Shown piece after piece: positions 22,424-26,977 of a stretch of DNA of 26,977 nt (position 1 is its first letter; every line of letters starts with the position of its first letter). The stretch lies in contig JBBRSC010000010.1 in assembly GCA_038245795.1 (NCBI GenBank), forward strand, positions 1 through 26,977. Reading direction: 5' to 3'. The notes under the pieces are model-generated. The model was not told where the DNA came from. It did no database searches and was given only the letters and a program-made list of their open reading frames with translations. The position numbers and the translations under genes were made by a program. This DNA comes from JBBRSC01 sp038245795 (lineage in GTDB: Bacteria; Actinomycetota; Acidimicrobiia; Acidimicrobiales; Microtrichaceae).

Positions 22424-24235
22424 GTGGGTGGGGACGAGGAGGTGGTCTTCGGCGTTGAGTCGTTGACCCGCGCCCTCGGTGAGCGGTACCACCAGTTCGA
22501 AGCCATGCCGACCCGCTCGGGGGTACTCCTCTATCGGGCGCAGCAGCGTCACTCCGGCCGCGCCGTCGTGATCAAACTCCTCGTCAACGACCGTCGACGA
22601 CCCGACGAACCGCCGCCCGCCGAGACTCTGGCCCTCGCGACGCTCGCATGGCATCGTCACGTCGTCCATCTCATCGAATCTGGCACCACCGACGATCAGA
22701 TCCCGTATCTGGTGGTGGACGATGTTGGTGGCCGGACGTTCGCCGACGCCACGGCCGAATCGGGCTGCGAGGCCACGACGGTCCTCACATGGTGTGTTGA
22801 GGTGGCGGGAGCGCTCGGCGCCACCCATGACGCGGGCATCGTCCATTGCGACGTGAAGCCCTCTAACATTCTCATTGCCCGCGACGGCACGACCCGACTC
22901 AGCGATTTCGGGATTGCGCGGATCGTCGCCGAGGACGAACCGACCCTCGACGATGTGCGGGGCACGATGCACTACGTCGCCCCCGAGGTCCTTGACGGAG
23001 CACCGCCGACCCCGGCATCCGATGTCTATGGTCTTGCCCGGACCGTGCTGTTCGGCTTGCAACGCCTGGAGCGCCATGTTGACGCACCCCGATCTCCGGC
23101 TCGACATGTCGATGATGCAGCCCGCCTCCTGAACTGGCCAGGCGCCGAATACGCCGCCCGCACACTCTCCCGCGCGCTCGATCCCGAGCCGGACCGACGT
23201 CCCCAGATGGCAATCCTCGCCGACGCCATGAACTCCGCCACCGAGGTCACCGTTGCTGGAGCCACCCGCTCGAAACGTCGACCCATCGTGGTCACCTGCG
23301 CCGTTATTGCGTTGTCGATCGCCGTGCTGGGACTGGTATCGGTCTCGGCACGCGACAACGACCGGGGCAACCAGTTCGACCTGAGCTCGATCTCGTCCGA
23401 AGAGTTCTGCCAGATCGCGTCGCGGACCTTCCAGGACCTTCGCAACCTCGTTGATGGGCTTCCGGCACGGATCGATGCCGCTCCCGAAACCTTCGATCTG
23501 ATGAAGGACCTGGCGGTCGTGTTTCCGGACGAAGCCGGCCGGGCCATCGCACCGCTGCTCAGCGCCGCTGAGCGATTCCCTCCGACGCGCGAATTCAATG
23601 CGGTGCTGACTGTTCCCGCCTATCGGCGGTTGGTGCTGGCTGATGGGCTCTACGTGCTCACCCGCTTCAGCTTCGTCACCAACCCCGGTTCGGACATCAA
23701 TCGGGCCGAAGTTCCCCTCGGCTTGCAGGAGGTCGTGACCACCTGGGACCGATTTCTCGGACTCGCCGGCACGACGTGTGGCCCGGTCCCCCAGTCGACC
23801 ACCCGTGAACGAGTCGGGGCCATGATCCGATCGAGGATGCGGCCCGCCGAGGATCCGTCGAAGGGATTCAAGGAAATCCTCGCTGATCCCCGGTCCATCT
23901 CGTTGTTCACCGAGGACTTCCTGCTGATGTTGCTGAACGTGGCCCCCGGGCTCGTCGACGATCAGTTCTCCACCCAAGGAGACTGGATCTATCGATTCCT
24001 CGAGGAGCGAAGCGATCTGCGCCCGCTCGTGTTCGGCCAGGACCCCGAACTGCTCCTCCTCGCCGCGCAACGCAACCCGGGTCTCGCACAACGCATCCAG
24101 AGCAACCACGCCGATTGGATCCAATCGATCGACAAGGTCATCCGGCGACTCGAGGACTATCGAAAGCAGGACCTCGTGAACCTCTACCCCGAGCAGATCT
24201 CGCAGCTCGGGCTCGTCGTGGAGATCCCGCAATGA
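22424..24235 (+). CDS. Membrane Ser/Thr protein kinase with extracytoplasmic domain
   Basis: A 603-residue Pkn-type kinase. The catalytic domain covers about residues 20-270: Lys51 (VVIKLL), the catalytic loop HCDVKPSN (141-148), DFG (161-163) and VAPE (185-188). The HRD Arg is replaced by Cys, and no clear glycine-rich loop is visible, so activation-loop control may differ or activity be reduced. A basic stretch (RSKRRP) precedes one transmembrane helix (about 288-308). About 295 residues outside follow, with two cysteines and no PASTA repeats, a domain I do not recognise. The stop overlaps the ABC ATPase start (ATGA), so kinase and exporter are co-translated. The GTG at 22424 is chosen from the -10 box. 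The signal sensed and the targets are unknown. Confidence 0.87.
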   Translation: MGGDEEVVFGVESLTRALGERYHQFEAMPTRSGVLLYRAQQRHSGRAVVIKLLVNDRRRPDEPPPAETLALATLAWHRHVVHLIESGTTDDQIPYLVVDDVGGRTFADATAESGCEATTVLTWCVEVAGALGATHDAGIVHCDVKPSNILIARDGTTRLSDFGIARIVAEDEPTLDDVRGTMHYVAPEVLDGAPPTPASDVYGLARTVLFGLQRLERHVDAPRSPARHVDDAARLLNWPGAEYAARTLSRALDPEPDRRPQMAILADAMNSATEVTVAGATRSKRRPIVVTCAVIALSIAVLGLVSVSARDNDRGNQFDLSSISSEEFCQIASRTFQDLRNLVDGLPARIDAAPETFDLMKDLAVVFPDEAGRAIAPLLSAAERFPPTREFNAVLTVPAYRRLVLADGLYVLTRFSFVTNPGSDINRAEVPLGLQEVVTTWDRFLGLAGTTCGPVPQSTTRERVGAMIRSRMRPAEDPSKGFKEILADPRSISLFTEDFLLMLLNVAPGLVDDQFSTQGDWIYRFLEERSDLRPLVFGQDPELLLLAAQRNPGLAQRIQSNHADWIQSIDKVIRRLEDYRKQDLVNLYPEQISQLGLVVEIPQ

Positions 24236-25179
24236 GCCTCACCCTGCAGTCGATTCGCAAGGTCTTTCCGGGAAGTCCGCCGGTGCATGCGCTGCGTGGG
24301 ATCGATTTCGATGTGCAGCCAGGACGGGTCGAGGCGCTGATCGGGCCGAACGGCGCCGGCAAGACCACGACCGTCGACATCATCTGTGGGCTCATCCGAG
24401 CTGACGGCGGCACCGTGCAGCTCGATGGCATCGACCTGTCCGGTCCCAAGGGCCGGGAGCTTCGTCGACGTATCGGGTGCGCTCCTCAGGAAGAGGCGCT
24501 GATCCCCGTGATGACGGTGTCCGACAACCTCCGGCTGTACGCAGAGTTGGCTGGCCTGCGCGGTGCGGCTGCCACACGTCGCATCGCCGAAGTCGCCGAG
24601 GCATTCCTTGTGGGTGACCTGCTCAAGCGCAAGGTTGGTCCGCTCTCAGGCGGACAACGGCGACGCGTCCACAACGCCATCGCCCTGATCGCCAAACCAT
24701 CGGTCCTGCTGCTGGACGAGCCGACGGCCGGCGTCGACCCGGCAACCCGCGGCGCCATTTTGGACATCGTGCGGCGGCTGGCACAGGAGGAAGGCGTCGC
24801 TGTCTGCTATTCCACCCACTACCTGCCCGAGGTGGTGGCGCTCGACGCCCATGTGACGTGCCTGGATCACGGATCGGTGATCGCCCGCGGTTCGGTCGGC
24901 GATTTGATCCGAGCCCATGCACAGTCGTTCATCGAACTGCACTTCGATGGGCAGGCCCCCACCATCGCCCACGGCACAATTGTCGGCGACATGGTCCGGG
25001 TGGCGGTCGAGAACCCGCGCACCCAGATGGGCGCCGTCATGTCCTCCCTCGGTGATCACATCTCGCGGCTCACCTCGATCGAGGTGATCGAAGGCGACCT
25101 CGACCTGGTCTTCACGAACCTCACTGGCCGGTCGTACGAGGAGGCCGACACCAATGAGGCCGAACATGTCGGGACGTAG
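24232..25179 (+). CDS. ABC exporter ATP-binding protein (ABC-2/DrrA-like)
   Basis: A 315-residue ATPase of the drug/lipid/polysaccharide exporter type. Walker A GPNGAGKTT is at 38-46, signature LSGGQ at 138-142, Walker B LLLDEPTAGVDP at 159-170, and the switch His is in STHYLPE. After about residue 225 comes a C-terminal extension of roughly 90 residues (SFIELHFDGQAPTIAHG...TSIEVIEGDLDLVFTNLTGR), as in DrrA-like proteins. The ATG overlaps the kinase stop. The 3' end overlaps the first permease by 26 bases. It powers export; the cargo is unknown. Confidence 0.92.
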   Translation: MSLTLQSIRKVFPGSPPVHALRGIDFDVQPGRVEALIGPNGAGKTTTVDIICGLIRADGGTVQLDGIDLSGPKGRELRRRIGCAPQEEALIPVMTVSDNLRLYAELAGLRGAAATRRIAEVAEAFLVGDLLKRKVGPLSGGQRRRVHNAIALIAKPSVLLLDEPTAGVDPATRGAILDIVRRLAQEEGVAVCYSTHYLPEVVALDAHVTCLDHGSVIARGSVGDLIRAHAQSFIELHFDGQAPTIAHGTIVGDMVRVAVENPRTQMGAVMSSLGDHISRLTSIEVIEGDLDLVFTNLTGRSYEEADTNEAEHVGT

Positions 25180-25936
25180 CGCGACGATCTTCCGTCACGA
25201 GGCGCGCATGGTGATGATGAGCCCCATCACCATTGTCTGGTTTGTCGTGCCGTTCGCCATGATGGCGTTCGTCCAGCATGCGTTCGACATCTACCTCGCG
25301 ACCACTGGTCACCAGTCGAGTACCGGCGCCGAGTTGGTCGGGCCAGGCGTCACCGCGTTGTACGCGGTTCTGGCGCTGAGTCACCTCGGGCTCGTCACCT
25401 ACAACGAGCACCAGTGGAACGTGTGGGACCGGCTTCAGTCCGGTTCGGTCACGACCAGCGAACTGATCCGGGGCAAGGTCGCGTTCCACCTGGTGTTCAT
25501 CGGGATGCTCATGATCATCCAGACCTTGGGGGCCTTCCTGATCTGGCGCGTCGATCTGCCGAACGAGTTCCTCGGCATCGCGGCGCTGCTCATCCTGACG
25601 ACCACCACGATCGTTGCGTGGGGTTGGCTCGGCATCGCGTTGATGCCGTCGAACTCGCTTTTCGACGCCTGGGTGTACGGCGGAGCCATCTTCATGGCCG
25701 CCATCGGTGGGGCCATCGTGCCCTTCGGACTGCTTCCAGCGGCCGTGCAACCAGTCGCACGGGTCAGCCCGATCTACTGGTTGATCGATGGGTTCCGAAC
25801 CTTGTTGATCGACCGCGGAACCACCGAAGACATCCTCGGACCGATTCTGGCGTTGGCCGCCTTCACGGTGGGCTTCGCGGCGCTGGCGGTCCTTCGTTTC
25901 GACCCCACCACCCGCCGGGATGGGCGGCAACAATGA
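25154..25936 (+). CDS. ABC-2 type permease, subunit 1
   Basis: A 260-residue membrane protein with about six hydrophobic helices, in the order expected for ABC-2 permeases (IVWFVVPFAMMAFV; LYAVLALSHLGLVTYNEHQWNVWDRLQSGSVTTSELIRGK; a C-terminal pair after VSPIYWLIDGFRTLL). The segment WDRLQSGSVTTSELI is the usual cytoplasmic coupling region. ATG 25154 overlaps the ATPase gene by 26 bases; the in-frame ATG at 25166 is an equally possible start. It should form a heterodimer with the next permease. Confidence 0.86.
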   Translation: MRPNMSGRSATIFRHEARMVMMSPITIVWFVVPFAMMAFVQHAFDIYLATTGHQSSTGAELVGPGVTALYAVLALSHLGLVTYNEHQWNVWDRLQSGSVTTSELIRGKVAFHLVFIGMLMIIQTLGAFLIWRVDLPNEFLGIAALLILTTTTIVAWGWLGIALMPSNSLFDAWVYGGAIFMAAIGGAIVPFGLLPAAVQPVARVSPIYWLIDGFRTLLIDRGTTEDILGPILALAAFTVGFAALAVLRFDPTTRRDGRQQ

Positions 25937-26709
25937 TGCAACTCGCTGGCTCGAGCGCCCTGCTCCGCCATGAATACCGCCGAGCATTTCGCACCCTGCT
26001 GATCCGGGTCATGTACGGAATTCTCCCCCTGGCGCTGGTGTGGTTCATCAAACCGGCGTTCGAATTCGTGATCACCGGGTCCGATGTCACGCCGGCAGCC
26101 GAGCAGACCGCCGCCGGGCAATTCACACTGTGGGGCCCGATCGCGTTGACGCTCTTCGGCTACTCGTACTTCGACGACATCCTCAATCACACGGCCGAAC
26201 GACTCCGAGCGTGGGGGGTGGGCTGGACGTCGATCATCGGCTCGAAGATCGTGGTGACGTTCACCAGCCAGATCGTGATGGGCATCGTGTTGTTCGCCGG
26301 TACGTCCGTGCTGTTCGACACGTTCATCTGGTCGGATCCGTTGCCCCGGTTGGCGCTGATCGTTGCGTGGTCCGGCGTCATGTCGGGCCTGGCGTTGTTC
26401 TGCGTCGCCGCGGGCCGGAACACGCCGACGTTCATCCTGATGTTGTACTCGTTTGCCCTGCTGTACCCGGCGGCGGGCGGAGGGCTCGCCCCCGTTCAAC
26501 TGCTGCCGAGTTGGGCGATCACCGTGGGCAAATTCGTGCCGAGTTCATGGTTCATGCGGGCCATCGACGACATCGCGGCGGGACACGGAACGTTCAACGA
26601 CATCGGCGGTGAACTCGCAATCCTGGTGGCCTGGGCAGCGGGACTGATTCTCGTCAGCGCGGTGCTCTTCGTCATCCGCCAACCCCCGAAGGCCTCCGAA
26701 CTCACCTGA
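25933..26709 (+). CDS. ABC-2 type permease, subunit 2
   Basis: A 258-residue, six-helix ABC-2 permease (ILPLALVWFIKPAFEFVI; LTLFGYSYFDDILNHTAERLRAWGVGWTSIIGSKIV; a helix pair ending VSAVLFVIRQPP). The ERLRAWGVG coupling segment parallels that of subunit 1, and the two are about equal in length, fitting a heterodimeric channel. The start overlaps the preceding stop (ATGA). It ends the operon, 37 bases from the convergent thiolase gene with no clear terminator. Confidence 0.86.
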   Translation: MMQLAGSSALLRHEYRRAFRTLLIRVMYGILPLALVWFIKPAFEFVITGSDVTPAAEQTAAGQFTLWGPIALTLFGYSYFDDILNHTAERLRAWGVGWTSIIGSKIVVTFTSQIVMGIVLFAGTSVLFDTFIWSDPLPRLALIVAWSGVMSGLALFCVAAGRNTPTFILMLYSFALLYPAAGGGLAPVQLLPSWAITVGKFVPSSWFMRAIDDIAAGHGTFNDIGGELAILVAWAAGLILVSAVLFVIRQPPKASELT

Positions 26710-26746
26710 ACCACGCTCGTCTACTGGCGCCCGTCTCGTCCGAGCA

Positions 26747-26977
26747 TCAGGTTGTCGTGAGCAACAGGCTGGCCGCCAACGGGCCGCCCCCCGCCGCCGC
26801 AATCGCCACCTCGGGTGATCCTGAGACCTGGCGGTCGCCGGCTTCGCCCCACAGTTGGGTGCATGCCTCGTGCAAGAACCCGTAGCCGTGCAGACGCCCA
26901 GCCGAGAGTTGACCGCCGTGGGTATTGAGCGCCACGACGCCGCCCTCCCGCGCAATGTTCTGTCCGCCCTCGACGAA
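26747..26977 (-). CDS. Thiolase family protein, C-terminal part (5' end beyond window)
   Basis: The last 76 codons of a thiolase on the minus strand, running off the window. The characteristic C-terminal block NTHGGQLSAGRLHGYGFLHEA carries the GGQLSAGR motif, and QLWGEAGDRQVSG follows. Unlike the thiolase-fold protein at 7067, this looks like a standard SCP2-type thiolase of beta-oxidation. The catalytic Cys region is not in the window, so activity cannot be judged. Confidence 0.85.
   Translation of the reverse strand, partial: FVEGGQNIAREGGVVALNTHGGQLSAGRLHGYGFLHEACTQLWGEAGDRQVSGSPEVAIAAAGGGPLAASLLLTTT

Noticed and set aside
22232..24232. Minus-strand open frame of 666 codons opposite the kinase gene
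   Set aside because: The plus-strand kinase has all the key motifs; the opposite frame is low-complexity His/Arg/Asp-rich shadow sequence.
26704..26752. ACCTGA and TCAGGT inverted over the gap between the last permease and the thiolase
   Set aside because: The arms are 37 bases apart and coincide with the stop-codon regions of both genes, so this is unlikely to be one binding site.
1..26977. CRISPR arrays, tRNA or rRNA genes, insertion sequences or integrases
   Set aside because: I looked for regularly spaced repeats, clover-leaf anticodon stems and transposase or integrase motifs and saw none; no mechanical search was possible.

Overview
The window is high-GC DNA that reads like an actinobacterium. 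Acidimicrobiia-type relatives are my best guess, but no marker gene fixes the taxon. The signs are an apparently F420-type LLM flavin enzyme, a dense set of acyl-CoA catabolic genes, a Pkn-type Ser/Thr kinase, many GTG starts, and repeated TAnnnT boxes 6-7 nt before start codons, the actinobacterial signature of leaderless transcription.

Layout. (1) 2-7009 (+): a tightly coupled run encoding a branched-chain-amino-acid-type (Liv/HAAT) ABC importer: a binding protein cut by the window edge, a single-chain LivH-LivM permease, LivG and LivF. It continues into a zinc alcohol dehydrogenase, a VOC/glyoxalase-fold protein and an LLM-class flavin oxidoreductase, with 4-nt start/stop overlaps at every junction after the permease start. 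(2) 7067-12899: a thiolase-fold protein lacking the nucleophilic Cys (Ltp2 retro-aldolase-like); an alginate-lyase-fold protein coupled to a sulfotransferase; a DUF35/OB-fold zinc-ribbon protein (-), which is the usual partner of Ltp2-type enzymes; and, divergent from it, a fused ADP-forming acyl-CoA synthetase. (3) 12900-14694: a degraded, recombined patch with a GC-rich simple repeat, a propeller-like gene remnant (-), a pseudogene with an in-frame stop and a frameshift, and an intact VapBC-type toxin-antitoxin pair. (4) 14801-22357: an acyl-CoA catabolic island with one acyl-CoA dehydrogenase (+), aldehyde dehydrogenase and MaoC hydratase (-), a coupled pair of acyl-CoA dehydrogenases plus an SDR (-), and an enoyl-CoA hydratase/isomerase (+). 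(5) 22424-26709 (+): a membrane Ser/Thr kinase translationally coupled to an ABC-2 type exporter (ATPase and two permeases). (6) 26747-end (-): the C-terminus of an ordinary thiolase.

How it works together. Regions 1, 2 and 4 together supply import, CoA activation, dehydrogenation by heteromeric-type ACADs, hydration, oxidation, and retro-aldol or thiolytic cleavage. This is the toolkit actinobacteria use on sterol side chains and similar branched or alicyclic acids, though the actual substrate cannot be read from the sequence.

The most interesting non-coding signal is a shared inverted repeat, CCTGAC-N6-GTCAGG. It occurs at three catabolic promoters (14757, 18222, 21451), each next to a plausible -10 box. 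A shorter-spaced variant, CTGAC-N5-GTCAG, sits at the thiolase promoter and at the DUF35/synthetase divergent promoter. This suggests an unrecognised local regulon whose regulator lies outside the window. Other points of interest are the uncharacterised lyase-sulfotransferase pair, the kinase-exporter operon and a nested hairpin element at 16040-16096.
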